From positions 9,997,001 through 10,061,000 of the forward strand of contig JAYKKI010000066.1 in assembly GCA_039881145.1 (NCBI GenBank): 64,000 bases of DNA, written 5' to 3'. Within the stretch, counting starts at the first letter, position 1; every line of letters starts with the position of its first letter. Source of the DNA: Druceiella hillmani (taxonomy: Eukaryota; Arthropoda; Insecta; Lepidoptera; Hepialidae). This document shows, piece after piece, positions 11,931 to 26,600 of this stretch. The notes under the pieces were generated by a model. The model did no database searches and was not told the DNA's origin. It was given only the letters and a program-made list of their open reading frames with translations. The position numbers and the translations under genes are program-made.

Positions 11931-14230
11931 GCTTTACGTTCTTTTTAATTTTTATACATTTATATGTTAATGAGATTTATACATTTTGCTTGAATAAGTA
12001 TAAATGTCGATACTGGTAATTTAAATACCAAAAGATTAGGATGTGCCATATTTTTTTATATACACTGTATTCAAAAAATTCAGAAGCAAACACTAATTGC
12101 AATTTATTGATCAAAAATACAAAAGTGCGTTTTGAAGTCAAACCTCAAAAAAACTTATTTATTTGTATTGAAATATTGGAATTTTATATAAAATTGTTAA
12201 TTTGAAGTTATTTTGTCCTAACTGAGAAAAATATTCATATTATATATATTTTATTAAAACTGAGAAAAATATTTAAGAATAAATTGCATGTAGCACGGCT
12301 AGCTTTGTTACATTGGTTTCCTGTATTTATATTAAAGAAAAACAATAAAAACGATAATTTCCTAAACTGGTTAAAATTTCGAATCAATAAAATTTTATTT
12401 CATATTTAAATAAAAATTATATTTTCCCTGTAAAATGCGACATAATACAGTAACTTCCAGGTATTATTAATAAACTTCTTCACATTTATTTAATTTATTC
12501 ATTATTTTAATCTTTGATTGAATACTGGTATATGATACGTTAACTAATTGAACAAGGAAATCTACAGAATTGTAAGTGCTACTAAAATCTTTGAAAATAA
12601 AATAGCGAGTTGAGTGTCATTCACGGCTTATTGGATTAAAAATTAAACGAAAAAGGATTAAGCAAACTATTAAAATATTTAATTGGCCAGGTATAATATG
12701 CTCGAAAACTTCAAATAAGAAAGGTAAAATGGATATTGGACGAATATCTCCAGGTTGTGTAGGGGCAGAAGTTGTAGGCAATATACATTATATAAGTCTT
12801 TTCCCATTAAAACGAAACGGTATATATAAATATATATTTTTAATTAATTAAGTAATTTTTATATAACATATATTTCTGATGGTGGGAACTAAAATGTCAA
12901 TTATTGATATATACCATTACTGTCCATGGTTTTCGATTTTGTTGAAAAGATTTTTGCCATAATTTTTGATTCGCAAGTTTTAAAATTAAAAATGAATGAT
13001 TTGACAAAGGACTTTTGGTGGTGAGACAAAATAGAAATTTAAAAATTTATTTTTGTTTTATCCTAGAAATTTAACCAAACAGTCAAATAGGATACCCGAT
13101 GCATTAATTAGCTTTGTTTCTAATCCCTATGGTGGAAGAGTAAGTGATCCACAAATAACAGTTGATTCAGGTTTCTTGATTTTGATTTCCTGGTCTTGAT
13201 CTTATTTTTATAAGGTGGTGTTTTCATGTGTGATGTTTTCATGGTTCAGAAATAACATTCTTTAATATTTACAAAAATATAGGAAATCGCAAATAGTATT
13301 TATGATACCACCTTACTATGATTACAATTAATTCTCATTGGACGAACTTTCAAAAAGGCATCTCTACGGATCCATATCGAACGAATAATTCAAGGCATAA
13401 AATACTTTGTCATTTTCAAAAAAAAAATTACTTTATTACCGTATTAGGAGAAAATTATGTATATTCTTTGTGTCATCATTAATTTAAAAGCATTTATTCT
13501 GAAAGTAGATAAAATTTCTTAGATTTTTGGATTAAGTCGAAGAAATTCTATCTTAGAATTAAACATTTACTAGTTCGCACAGAAAAAAAAAATCATTGAT
13601 AGAAATTTAGAAATCTAAAGTTTAAAAGTATGATCAGAATTGTTTAACAGTTTACTTATAAAGTAATATTACAAATTATTGAATAATATGACGCAAACCA
13701 TTTAAAAGGAAAAAAATGTTTATTTAATTATATTATACATTTTTTACAAGAAAGTGTTAACAACATTTCTTATATTGTTATGTACTTTTTTTTAATCTTT
13801 ACATTAAATTATTTTTCTCTGAGTCTTAATAAATAATATTTCTTTATTATTACAAATGTAACCATTTGAACATTTTATTCTTAAAAATGTCTGTCAATTT
13901 ATTATAAATTAGGTGTTATTAGCTCTTATTAGTTTTATAAACTAATTAAAACATTAAACAAACAAAAAAAAACAAACATTAAAAAAAAGCAAACATACAT
14001 TAAAAAAAATTAAACATTACCGAAAGAAATACTTAGTACTTAGGCCCTTGAGACTAAATTGAACATAAACGTTTAATTTTTGTAACGAGAAATTACTCCC
14101 ATGTTAGGTATTATTGTAATTTTATCATATGAACAAAGTGTTTATTGTTTTCCAAAATAATTTTCATCACACTCCATACATTTCATAATCCCCAAGATCT
14201 AGTCCCACTTTCACTCGTAATCTATAATAA

Positions 14231-14336
14231 ACTCAAAACTTAAACTTATGTTACAAAAACAAGTGTTGGGTTTTCCATTTTTGTTTTTTCCCGTTTGCTA
14301 TATTACAGTTAAAAAACACAAGTTTAAATTTTGAGT
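14231..14336. repeat. Imperfect inverted repeat, about 22-bp arms
   Basis: The sequence at 14231-14252 (ACTCAAAACTTAAAC...) is mirrored at about 14315-14336 (...GTTTAAATTTTGAGT) with about three mismatches and a 60-bp loop. Similarity does not continue outwards, and no target-site duplication was found. Confidence 0.45.
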
Positions 14337-17300
14337 CAATCACAACTTGAGATTTAGTGTGTGATTCCATTGTAATATTTATAAAGTTGAAAAAAGAAAA
14401 ATGTGGAAGAAATGTAAGCAGCAGACAATTTTTTTAAAGAATGTAAACCTCCAATTTTATTAATTAAATAAAATAATAACAGACTTTATTATTTGTAAAT
14501 CGCACGCCATTTCTTTTTGAGTACAATTAAAATGGTAAAATTTCAAAGCAGCAATGTTTATATCAATACAGATTTTTTTATACATATGGTCATGGTACAA
14601 ATGAGAACAATATTATAATGATTTAAATGACTGTCTTAGCTCTGGCATAGTGAGTATTTCAAAATTTTTTTGTTTTTAAATAAATTATTTGTTAAATATA
14701 TTAAATTCTAAAAATGCTGCAAAAAAAAAACAGAACTCTTCTTGCCTTCTTTTAAAATAAAACCATTTTCGTATTATTTTAAATAATTGACGTATATTTT
14801 GAAATTTGTAATATTTGTAACATATATCTGTATTTTATTTTTACCAGAAGTTTATACTTGACTATTAAGTGTTCATGTCATAATACCGGCAGGAGAAGCA
14901 CGGAGTCTTTGCTGATGAATATGAGATATAAAACCCAAATTCACTATTTTGAAATTGTTTTTTGGTAAAGGTTTTTTATATTACACTAAAAATGTTTCGT
15001 CATTTTTCGCTTAGGAACTGGCAGCAGTATTTAATTTATTTGGAAAAAAGTGTGATCTGATAAATATATTTCTGTCCTTCTTTATTTGTTACTTTATGAG
15101 CGTTGCTTGCTGTAAAACGCAATTTATTGCATTTATTATACATACAGAAGTGGTCTTGGTAAAATTGATTACATTATGAAAAACGTGGCACACAATTTGC
15201 TCAGAAAAAAGTTACTTAGTTCCGATGACACGAAAACTGGATTTATCTATAATATACTGTATGTGTCATCATTTCGACATACAAGTATAATTACATCAGT
15301 CATATTTAGTAGTCTGTGTTACAATGATTTGATCAATTTTTTTCGAAATTGTCTTATATTTTTAACTTATTCAAAGTTTCCTTGAAATTATTGGTAGCTA
15401 TTTTATCGGATGTTACATTCGAACTATCAATTGTAGTTGGTAATGTTGGAAATATTTTGTTTAATCTAGCAGGTTGATAATATTATTAATAGGTTTTCCC
15501 ATTTTTGTATTATTCTCGTTTTGGAAGTCTGCTTTGAGGTGAACCGATTTAAAAAGCCAAAGCACTAAAATGTTTATATTTAGTCCCGAGACCAGCTATG
15601 CATGTCTTGTTGCTGTAACTTTTCTCTTTTTATCCAACTTAAATACTAAACGTTTCATGAATTAAGATAATAAATGCATGTTTACTTTATTAAAAAAAGA
15701 GATGATAATTTCAAGAGATGAGAGATCAATTTGGAGAGTGCTTTTATTACTGACATATGACTGTAAAATGTAAATTCTTAATTATTCACGTAATTTTTTC
15801 ACGTTTTTTGTACACAAATATTGTAAAAATTGTGTATTTATTTGCAATTAACATATTTATTTTTATTATCAATTGTAAAAAAACTACAAGAAACGACTAA
15901 TTGAAAAACTGTGATCAATTTAAAAAGAAAAAACGGTTAGCTATCTTTATTTCTATATAATGCAACTGTTAAGCATAAATAATATTTTTAAGAATTGAGT
16001 ATACTTATATAAAGGAAAACAGAAAATAATTAACTTCTATGACATTTTGTTTTGCGTTTTGTGTTCTTTGATGTTAAATTATGTAACAGTTGTTTTTAAA
16101 ATATTACTCAGCAAACAATTGTACTCGGACTTGGCAACTATTCTCTTTTTTGTGACTACTTGATCACTGGTTTAATCTTTATTCATAATTTCCTAAAATA
16201 TTTCCCCTCCCGAATCATCCATAAACGTTTAAGAATTTTATTCTGGAATAAGAGTGCAAAAATAAAAAACCTTTAAAAGGTTTTCCATTGAAAGAAAGGA
16301 AGGATTTCCATCAATGTTCCAATAATTATTATTTTACGGCCACTGGACAATTCCTACTTTGATGATAAACGTATTAATTCAGAAATTATATATGTATTAG
16401 AAAATTTCGAGAAAGAAAAATATGATTGAAAACGATTAAAAAATATATTATTCATAATCATTTAATACATTAAATAGTGAAAATATAAATTTAAACTATG
16501 GAAATTACAGAGTAGTGGTGGGGAAAATAAAATAGCCAAATATAAGGTTAAACACTCTTTAGAAATAAGCGGAAAGCTGATATGCATATTTTTTGAAAAG
16601 AGGACTAAAAATAATTATTCAGTGAGTGCTTTTGTAGCCAAACACTATTGTAAACGAAATATTTTAGTCATTAAATTCTGCGTAGAGTTTGATGTATGAG
16701 GAAAGAAGTGAGCAAATTTTTATTTTAAAATTATATGACTAGTCATTGTAAGCCTAAACAATTATTTTTCCATTCAATATTCCCACAGATTCATTTATCC
16801 ACTTTCAGAAGGTGTATTTGCTACGTTGTTTTTAGTTTCGTATGTTTAAAAATGTTTATTATTTAGTTTTTTATATACAATATTGCATACTATTGATTTC
16901 CGAAAATGTCCATAGGATACATAAATTTATATATACTCGTAGTTATTTTCAGAGAACCAAATTTAATTTTTGCAAGATTTAAAAAACTGTATTTTATTGT
17001 TTTAATATGGGATTTTATAGGACATGGTAATAAAATATTTATATTAATTTTTACAAGAGCCGTTTAGGTGCAATTGAGTAATGCATGTTCAAACAGCTGA
17101 TAATTTTTATCATTTCATTTATTGTACGATAACGTGATAGACATTATTAGATGATTGGCAGAATTTACAATAGAGCCAAATTTTACCAAATTTACAAAAT
17201 TGCGTCACACGGTAATGAAAGAAAATAATGGCAATTCAATAGCCTATGAAATATAGAATATGCTACGAAATCTTTAAGAATCGGATAATCATACTTTATT

Positions 17301-18679
17301 ATTTTAACCAGGCGATCGGTAAGTCCTCTGTGAAGGGTTTAGAAGCAAAGAAATCTGTCGCACTATTTCTAGTTTCTCCTTCAAATAAGACTTTATTTTC
17401 TACTTGAAAATTGCCGTGATTATAAATGAATAGTAATCAGACGGAGCCAAATCTGGGATAAATTCTGAATAAGCAAGAGATTGTTGTTACCAAGTTCTTC
17501 AACCATATTTTATAATAAGTTTGCAGTACCCGCATGTGATCTAGAGTAGTCCTTTTTTCTGCATATACTGGATATTCAAATGTCATGTCCGTACGATATA
17601 TGTAACAAGCGTTGTGCTGTGCTGTTCTTTCAGTACATGTTTCCTTAAAGTTTCTTTAAAGGTTTTGTTATTAATAGTCTTAAAGAAACATAAATTTTGT
17701 ATTTATAGTACTCTACATATACGTTTGTTTACGACTTGCAGACAACGCAGGCGACCCACTTTTGTTGGTGGTGAGTCGGCCACCGACGACATTTGCAAGT
17801 TAACCAGCGTGTATAACCCATATTAGTTTTTTAACCCGTATTAGTGAGATATTTTCCTTAAAATATTAAATACCCTATCTTAACTTTACTTTCTCGGATT
17901 ATGATCAGTGAATAAAGTGAATTAAAATAATCGCGCTCCCATAAAAGCAAAGTGATTTTCAAATCAAATTATGATTTATATAAAATACTGTTAAAATAAT
18001 TTGTATACGTGTAAAACAACGTTACGATACAATATCTGTACATATCCAGAATAAAATTTTTAGCTATAAAATTAATCTCTGTTAGTTGCTATTATATAAT
18101 AAATATATTCTTGTGTGCCAAGTTTGGCGACCGTAATTTCATTTATTGTGTTTCACATTCTACATTCTATTGAAACACTATGAAGGTTTTTCGGAATTTC
18201 AGAAGAAATGGCCTATAAATACGATGTTACCATCAAAATATGTTATTAATAAAAAAAACTGAAAAAAACTATTGCTTTTATTTTTATAATGAGTTCGACC
18301 AAAAATATTCATAATTCATAATACGGATAATAATTCGTGGGTATTCGTACTAATCTCTCGTTTGTTACAAAGCCTTATCAATATATGTCTCATATATTGA
18401 TTTGAAATTCTCATAATATTATATCAAGTAATGACTAACTTTTCTTACAAAAGTTTCATTCTTTATATTCTACGAGTTAACCTTCTGTTGATGAATTTGT
18501 TAGGATCACTTTACAAAGCAGTTCTGTGCTATATGCAGTTCCATGTCAGACCATTGAATTAAAAAGTCGATAGTATATTTAAATATTGTAAAAATCAAAT
18601 ATTTATCTTCCATCAAACGCCATTAGCCTATAGTCACTTTAGCTTTGAATATTTTTTTTACCTAATATCCACCTAATAT

Positions 18680-18719
18680 AACCTGAAGATGTTGTAATAC
18701 AACGAAACCTAGGTCGTGA
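18680..18719 (+). ncRNA. Hammerhead-like core in copy 3, helix I lost
   Basis: The box CTGAAGA (18683-18689), helix II GTTGT/ACAAC, GAAAC, helix III ACC/GGT and GTC (cleavage residue 18715) are unchanged. The CCAC strand of helix I is missing because of the truncation, so this copy is unlikely to self-cleave efficiently. Confidence 0.45.
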
Positions 18720-18818
18720 TAAAGAACTTAAAGAAAGTAGAAATAATACTACATAACGTAGTTTCATGTAATTGTGAACAATGAATTTTTACAAAATTAA
18801 CGCCAAATATATTCAATA
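18682..18818 (+). mobile_element. Penelope-like short element, copy 3 (5'-truncated)
   Basis: Only the right arm and the tail are present; the copy starts at CCTGAAGATG, at the edge of the hammerhead core, and ends ATATTCAATA. A possible 9-bp duplication, CTAATATAA, lies at 18673-18681 and 18819-18827. The left boundary is uncertain because CTAATATCC followed by ACCT just upstream resembles the family's own centre, so a small internal duplication is an alternative reading. One-sided loss opposite the tail is what 5' truncation during target-primed reverse transcription gives. Confidence 0.7.
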
Positions 18819-18827
18819 CTAATATAA

Positions 18828-21800
18828 TGTGGTATTTCCAAGCTTAAATATTCTATGAATGTTAATACTTTATACTGGCAATAGGTTTTATATAATTAAT
18901 CATTGGTTGTTATATTATTATGTAGGGTCAAGCATACTCATATTTTTATATCTCATAGTGTTATTAGACACTCATATGGAAAGCCCATTACCCGGAGTCG
19001 TTAGATGTGAATAAATTTACATTAATTCAACCGACTTTAATGAAATTTCAAATGGAAGAAACATGAAAGTGAGAAATTATGGCTTCAAATATGATTTCAA
19101 AGATTTTAACAAACATAATACTAATTAAAACTCTTGTGATACATTTGACTTTAATCTGTTAGGTAAACCGAGAGAAAACGTGCATAATTTTTCAAATGTA
19201 AATATCGAAATACTTTACTTCAAAACTACATTATTTCTGAAATTTGAGAAAACAAAAACAAAAATAATTTTTGACGTAGAGAGAACTAATTGCAACAGTA
19301 TTAATTACCATGTCTTAAAAAGAAATTGTACGCGATCAAGCTTTAATTTTTTATGTTTCTATACGGTACGAAGATACCCTTTTACATTGAAAATTTGTTT
19401 ACCACTAGTATTATATAAAGTAATATTTATCGATTTCTATAGATCGTAGTATATATTTCTAGAAAAATACGTACTACGAAATTATTGCTTTCAACGTTTG
19501 GTGGTTCAGAACGCAATATGTTGCCCGTTATTCTAAGTTGGGCTGTAACAGTGCATACACTCCAAGAAACACTTTGAATGCTATTATTATTGACCTTGAA
19601 TGTAAAATGTTTTTCAAAGGTAAATGCTATATGGCACTCAGCAGAGTTAATTCATTCAATAGAGGGCCCTCGTTATCTTCTTGATAATTTAAAATAACAT
19701 CCATGTGGGAAATATGACATCTATTGACAAAATATTCAAGAAAAACGCAGATGTATCTTCCAGGGAGAAATTGGTTTTAGAAAAAGTTTTCAATTGTTAC
19801 TTCTCCGAGTTTTATATTATACGTCTCTGCCTTCTCAGAAAATTTGCTTCCTATTATTCTTTAGTTTCTTTTGCACTGGAATAAAGAGCACGTTCGCGTA
19901 ACTAGAAAAGTTGCCGCAAAGTATCCTTATCTATTTAGGCAGCCCTAGATACCCTAATATGTTTTCGGAGATATAACCTGTGGCCAAATTCGGTTAAATT
20001 ATCAGTACGACGTAAATTTATGGGAAAGTTTCCGTAAAGATTTAAATACTTTTTTGAGTTTGGTTCACGCTTTTCACAGTTCGCTTCTTACTAGAGTATT
20101 AACACTTAGAGGACAAAATACTTCGCGTTGTTTTCACTGTTATGATCTACAACGAAACGAGCAGAGCGATCATGTTTTTTCACGGACTCAAGACGTTGTC
20201 TCTTATCTTCGTTATATCTATTAAGTTGTATGCACGTAGTATGTTTTGCGTTTTGCATTTCATTTTTTTCTTCTATGATATAAATTAAACAGATTAAAAT
20301 GGAAAGGAATAAAATGAAAAATCTGAACATGTGTTACAAAAAGCTAATACTTTTTAGAGGAAAGTAAACTGACTTCAAAAAAGAACAAAAATGTAATTCT
20401 ATTGAGCCGTCTATTTGAACCATGTTTTCGAATTCATGTTTCTTGGCACCAACTTCAAAAATATATAACGTGGTTTTTTTCGTGCACATAACCCTACCAT
20501 AGACTGATATATTTTTAAGTCTTTTCGTTGTGACTTCTTTTAATCGGTTTTTTTGTTTATAGACTTGAATTTTCTTTTTTAAATTTCATATCAATTTTGC
20601 GAATTGTTTATTTCTATTAATATTTTAAGAATTTAATATATCATGTTGTTTTGCGATTTGACGAGTGGAATAAATTATTGGTTGCATTTTTTTATATCAT
20701 TTAAGTCACATTATTTCAAAGGAAGTATGAATTTTATGTAACACTTTCATTCACATTTTTCGCTTTTTTATACGAGTATATAACTTTAGACAAATGAGAA
20801 AATAATACGAACTGACTTCACATTTTTTAGAAATGTGATTACGTTTTCTGCTCATCGATCGTAATATTTACTGTTTTAAGTGTATGAAATATTACTATTT
20901 CCTATACAAAATTTTACGTACTAACATTCACTTAGCGATCCTTAATATATTGCACGCTGCATTTGTTTAATTCGGTTTTGAGGGACTGTACCTTATGTTT
21001 ACGATATCAGAATTAAAATAAATGCTCTATTGTTTACGATATGAGAATTAAAATAATGAAATATTTTCATGATTCTATTCTATTATTTTTTCTAATGATG
21101 TAAGTATTAATCTCTTTTGGAAATTATTTAAAATTCGGTCATTAACATTTATAAATATGCCGGATATGAAATTCAATCAGTTCAAGAATTTTATTGTAAA
21201 TAGAAAAAAATAAACAAAATAAATAATTGGAAAATTATGACGAGTAAATCCCTTTTAACCTTTATTCGTTCTCGTGTAATGGTATGAAACTAATCAAAAG
21301 AAAAACACGAGTAAAAAATCGGTAATGAAGAAATGTCTAAAAAGCATTCCTTAAATTTTCGATACGAGCAAAAATATACAGGCAGGTTTTATATTTTATT
21401 ACTATTAACTCACGATGGATTACACAAAAATTTCGTTTCATATTATATAGTTTAGCATGTACATATATAATATATGCCATGATTTTTGTTTCACTTAACA
21501 GACATGGGAATTCTCTGTGTTTACGTCGATATTTTTAGTTATACAACTTATAAATTAAATATTTTCTATTTTTAAACCGAATTCTATAACATTTTATTTG
21601 CAATTCAAAGAAATCATTAGGAGACGAAGAAATATTCTGCGATGAATGAACGCGTATATATCACACGAGGCATCTTTTATAAAATATGGTCCAAATGATA
21701 ATCAATCAAATATCTAACTACCGTCGTATAAAATTTATTTTAAATATACCATACACAAATTATCATTATTTATAATTTAAATTCGTGTTAAATCCATTTA

Positions 21801-22196
21801 AAAAGTAAAACCTTTATGTATTTATATATATGTGGAATACTCAATTTAGTACCGAAAGACGAGGAAAATTGTTGAATGTATTCCCATCATAGAAACAGGA
21901 AAATGCAATTTTTCCTCAAGTGATTAATTAATATCTCCAAAAAATTAGGGTAATTTTAAGAAATTTCATTATTATATTAGATTATCTATTTTCTCTAGAG
22001 TTGTATAAATGACACTTCTTTAGAAAGAAGTTTTCAATTGCCGTTATCCCATTAAAAGAAGAAACCTGGTCAGTAGAAGTACAATTCGTACTACAAGATT
22101 TCTATTTCTACCAAAGTACAAACAATGCTATAAAATTTAGGGATATAAATATTTTTATTATATGCCTCCAAATACTAATATCACTTTTCCCAGTAT
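18828..22196. other. Non-coding A+T-rich DNA, no gene seen
   Basis: No recognisable coding or transposon sequence. The plus-strand frame at 19180-19449 and the minus-strand frame at 20106-20330 have no identifiable motifs. One tandem duplication (20997-21056) is listed separately. Confidence 0.5.
20997..21056. repeat. Tandem duplication, period 35 bp
   Basis: GTTTACGATAT followed by AGAATTAAAATAA occurs at 20997 and again at 21032, differing at one position in the shared 25 bp (ATATC against ATATG). The small divergence suggests a fairly recent event. Confidence 0.7.
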
Positions 22197-22209
22197 ACAT
22201 ATATATATA

Positions 22210-22257
<48 letters not shown>
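22197..22257. repeat. (TA)n microsatellite
   Basis: About 60 bp of alternating A and T, interrupted once by GTAC near 22211. Confidence 0.95.
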
Positions 22258-22261
<4 letters not shown>

Positions 22262-23468
22262 TGTATACATTTTTTGGTATATATTTCATAGTTGTATGGA
22301 AAATAATTTGTTTGCCTGTGTCCCTTTAATTTATTACTATGAATTAATTAAGAGAATTATAACTTGTTTAGTTCATTAAATTATGCTTTCGTGATTCATT
22401 TAAGATTTTTGAAGCGAAGCTTAATGAATGTTTGGGATGGGGGCCTAACTGAGAAAAATAAAACGTCACGAATACGGTGATGAAATGTTCTTCATTGGCT
22501 GGACAGCGCGTAATGTTGCCCTTACGAGTGATCGAGATAAAATAAAAGAGAGGCAGTATGCAACAGGCACGCTACGTGCAGCCTCTTTCCCACCTTCATT
22601 CTCATTAAATATAAACAGTATGTTTATTTTAACTTGGACAGTATAGGGAAATCCGAAATCATAGCAGATGCAGAGAAACTGTTTTAGGTACCATTAGGTT
22701 TTTTTATGGAATAAATTTTACATTAGTAAAATTTTTGGTGAAGCATGAGTTTTTTACAAAAACTTTAAAAATTTACAACCTTTTTTTTAGGTGAATCGAA
22801 CCAGATTCATGTTGGCGTGATTTTATTTTACGCGATGAAAAAAATCTGGAAAGCAAAAGTTAGACAAATTTTATAAAAACTTTTTCATAGAATAGAATAA
22901 GTCAAAGTACATAATACGTCAATAGTGTATTGTGTAGAGTACACGTCTTTGTTAAAAGCTACTAGCAGTTTTTTAAAACGTGTCCATACATACATACAGC
23001 AAAATGGAGGTCATATTACATATTTAATGAAGGAATAGTTTTATTTACGGATCAACTTTACGTAAATTGTATGGAAAAGTTTTTTATAAAATTGTTTATC
23101 TCATACATTAAAATAATACTATCATGAAACTGGGTCGATTGAAATAAAAAAAAATGCCATTTATTAAACATTTTATGGATAACTCAGGTTTGACCAGAAA
23201 TTTTACCATGACAAAATTGTTGCCATGAAAAAAGAACAAATGGTTCCTAAGACAGTTTTGTGTTTCTGCTGTGATTTCGGATTTCCCCATACTATTCCAG
23301 TTAAAAAAACTGACTGTATATGTGTGTATGTGTGTGCGCATATGTATTTATTGTTATACCAACGAGAGAATGTACGGCCTGGATCTTACATTCATGCAAA
23401 TGTACGCACGAAAGAAGAAATCACTTTTTTCATATGGAAAATTATTTGGCATACCTAACTTCCTTATG
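22258..23468. other. Non-coding DNA with a G+C-richer patch at 22430-22620
   Basis: The patch contains GGATGGGGGCC near its start and CACGCTACGTGCAGCC near its end, and stands out from the A+T-rich flanks, but no frame crosses it and no known element is recognised. Overlapping frames on both strands at 23108-23489 have no recognisable product; part of their length is a TGTGTATGTGTGTG run. Confidence 0.45.
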
Positions 23469-23480
23469 TATATTTTTTTT

Positions 23481-23633
23481 CACAATTAAATGAAACTACG
23501 TGATGTAGTATTATTTCTACTATCTTGGTCGTGGTAAAGAAATTAAAGATAGTAGAAATAATACTACATCACGTAGTTTCATTTAATTGTGAATAACGAA
23601 TTTCTACAAAATTAACGCCAAATATATTCAATA
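23481..23633 (+). mobile_element. Penelope-like inverted-arm short element, copy 4 (hairpin shortened)
   Basis: The left side begins CACAATTAAATG, keeping five bases of the outer tail sequence, and the arm runs to CTACTATC (about 23524). It then joins the right arm at TTGGTCGTGG, so most of both ribozyme cores and the centre are deleted while the outer 40 bp of each arm still pair. The tail ends ATATTCAATA at 23633. The flanks share a T-rich duplication, TATATTTTTT (from 23469) against TATCTTTTTT (23634-23643). The right-arm junction falls four bases upstream of the predicted cleavage site. Confidence 0.75.
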
Positions 23634-23643
23634 TATCTTTTTT

Positions 23644-26600
23644 GTTAAGTTCTTTTATTGTCTGATAAATAATTCGAAAATTGTTTCTGAAAATGTCTAT
23701 TATTTATCACTGTATTGATATTATATTATATGAATTATTAATTAGAATTAAATTTTAAATAATACTACGCGTAAGAAACTTCGCATCTGTCGGGTGTCCC
23801 ACGACACCTCAGGTCTTTTTTTTAAGTTTAAAAGCCTTTAATAAGTGTTTTCGAGTGACATCTTTTGGAATGTATATGAACTATTATTCTCTATCGCAGT
23901 GACAAATAAGTTATTTTACTTTGTCAAACGGATTCTGCGAAAATTGTTAGTAAATAATTCTAGAATATTCTTATATACAATTATAAAATCTAACGTTTGA
24001 TCATTCTTATACTACGCTTCCATTTCAATTGGTCCCCCATTATCGTATTATCTTATTTTCATCCTATAAAATGTTTATATAGGGTTTTCGAGTATCAAAC
24101 AAATATTATATTTCTAAAACGGTATGAGAGAAAAACCTTATTTTACAATCGTTCCGTAATTTAGGAAAATAAATAAAAAAGTGGAAGTGTCTGTATTTAA
24201 GGTCGATTTTAATATATATTTTTTGATATAATGGATTTATATATAACAGTATTGTTTTCCCACATTTCTGCCAATACGTATCTTTTAATGAAATATTCTG
24301 AAACTTTTTACACCTTTATTGAAACAAAACCAAACGTACTGCTTAAAATTTAGCAGCCAATCCAGTAGGTAACCAAATTACGTTTCATTCATTTTTACTT
24401 TCATTCACCTAGGTTAAAATTACACGTTAAGGTTGACAAATAAAAACACATTAGGGTTGAAAGAAGACAAACGTAACGAGGGTCGCAAAGAGAGAATTTT
24501 TGCGCGTCGTCCTTCTATTGGATTACCGAACCACGAGCTTAATTGAATCGACCATGCAAAGAGCCATTTTGTGTTCGTTATACGAGATTAGATCTAACAT
24601 CATCAACAAACGTCTTTATTTAACTTTATATTTCCCTTCCTTAATTTGAAACAAAGTGGTTTTGTGTCATATTTGAAATAAGCCTATTGATATAAATGCC
24701 TGGTTATTTGATTATATATTTAATGGTAAAGGAAGTGATTTTTTAAAACAATCGATATTTTAATGTTGTTTTAACCGTAAAGGGTAACTGAGTTATATAT
24801 AACATATGCTTAAATCTCAATATTAAGATTTCTTAAGTTAAATTTAAATTAAAACTAATTCAATCATGACATTATATAAAACATAGTTCGAATCTATGTC
24901 AAGTTAACCCACTTTTCAAACTATTTTTTTCAGATCCTTTTCTTACGTTAATTTTCAGTCGACAATGATCTGAAAAGGTTATGGTAACGACTATGATCTA
25001 AAACGGTTATGGTAACGAGCAAAATAAAATTAATTTATTATAGAAAATGACAAAAAATATTTGCTAACCTATTGATATAGAAAGTTATATAGACAATTTT
25101 AGTTTACTTTTTGATATTTTAGTTCAGTCCTACCCTGTGAGGTACAATTTTTGTTTTCAACAAAAGTCCCAAAAAATATATTCTATTGTGTCCTTTCTAG
25201 GACATACTATACAGAAAACACTAAAAAGAATAAGTCGACTTACAATTACTTTTCATGAATGTTTATTTAGTAAGTTCGGCTCATAACAATAGCCGATTCT
25301 GTATTCACTAACACCTCTGATATTATGTTCGTGATATGAATGACGTCATCTTTTTTTTAAATAGCCTATTTTAATATTACAATATCCTTTTTACGTAATA
25401 ATCGGAGGAATCTCGTCGATATCGTCTTTTGCGGAACAAAATATGTGTTCAAAATCGGTGAACCAAATTAGCTTAAATGATTCTATTTATTTGATTGGAA
25501 AGATGTTGATACCATATAATTCTCAAAATGTGTACTGTAAACGACAAAATTAGGCCAAAAACAGTTAAAGGTAGAGGTTTTTTGCGTTTATGATTATTAC
25601 TGCTATAAAATAACTTTTTCCCCAAATCATAGCATTAAGCAATTAATCTACAAGAAATTGAATGTTAGTATTGGATTAAGAAAGTAATTAAATAGTTCTA
25701 TGACAATTATTAATAGCGAGGTGTATTTAATGCCTCATTACAAAGTGAAGTGAAATTTAAGTAAAAACGAATTGCTTTCTCTCCAAAATTATTCATGTTG
25801 TTCAAAAACAACTAAAGTCTCAAACATTTGTAACAATCAAAAGGAACAAAGGTGTGAATGTAAAAGAAAAATAAAAGAATATTAAGTACAAGCTAATGAA
25901 CGGGTAAAGTATAATTAAATTTACAGGTTTTTTGTTTGGACTCAGAATCGACTGATAAGAGACGTAATCTAAAAGTTTTACGGTTTGTGAAGCGATTTTA
26001 ATTTTTATATCTCCCTAATATTTATACTAGTAAAATGTACCACTATATTAATAAATATGTCCTTTTATGCTAAACTAGCTAGTCGTTTTCATTGCGCAGA
26101 TATTTTTAATTATACTCAGATAAACCGTTCTTCAAACTACATCACTCATCAGTATAGGAGTATATAGGCGGGAACATTTGGGGTGATTAGTAAATAAACA
26201 GGACTTGCACGGCTTAAGTAATGTTCTTCATTTTCTGTTGGATTATTTATCACGTTTTGCATCAATCGATCATAGTCGTGATGATATATAGGCAATTAAA
26301 TCATAGAGGACAATTTCAACGATTTCTTTGGTTTTACATCAAGGAATTACTTTACGTTTTCATTAGCTATAACAGGAAAAATATATTATTTATTTAAATA
26401 TTATAAATCAATAACAATTGGATATATTTTTTAACGATTTAGCTAAAAACCAATTCTCGAAACTAACCAGATTTTGATATTCAAATATATCTAACGGGTT
26501 ACCAAACTATGACAACACTACATTTTATAACACATGTACACGGAAGTAAATTTATGCGACCTCTCATTATTTACAGTAACGAGTGACTCACAAATTCACC

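Larger units (their letters stand above)
9661..18659. other. Long non-coding A+T-rich stretch, no gene seen
   Basis: Nine kilobases without a recognisable exon or transposon. A less A+T-rich patch at about 11560-11930 is listed separately. A diverged inverted repeat occurs at 14231-14336, and A-rich runs with repeated ACAAACATTAAAA lie at 13960-14020. A 90-bp G+C-richer patch lies at 17740-17830. The frames at 10780-10965, 15176-15385 and 17614-17826 carry no motif I can name. Confidence 0.5.

Noticed and set aside
24881..24899. ACATAG-TTCGAAT-CTATGT, a tRNA T-arm-like stem-loop
   Set aside because: No A box, D arm or anticodon arm lies at the right distance upstream, and no acceptor stem can be formed.
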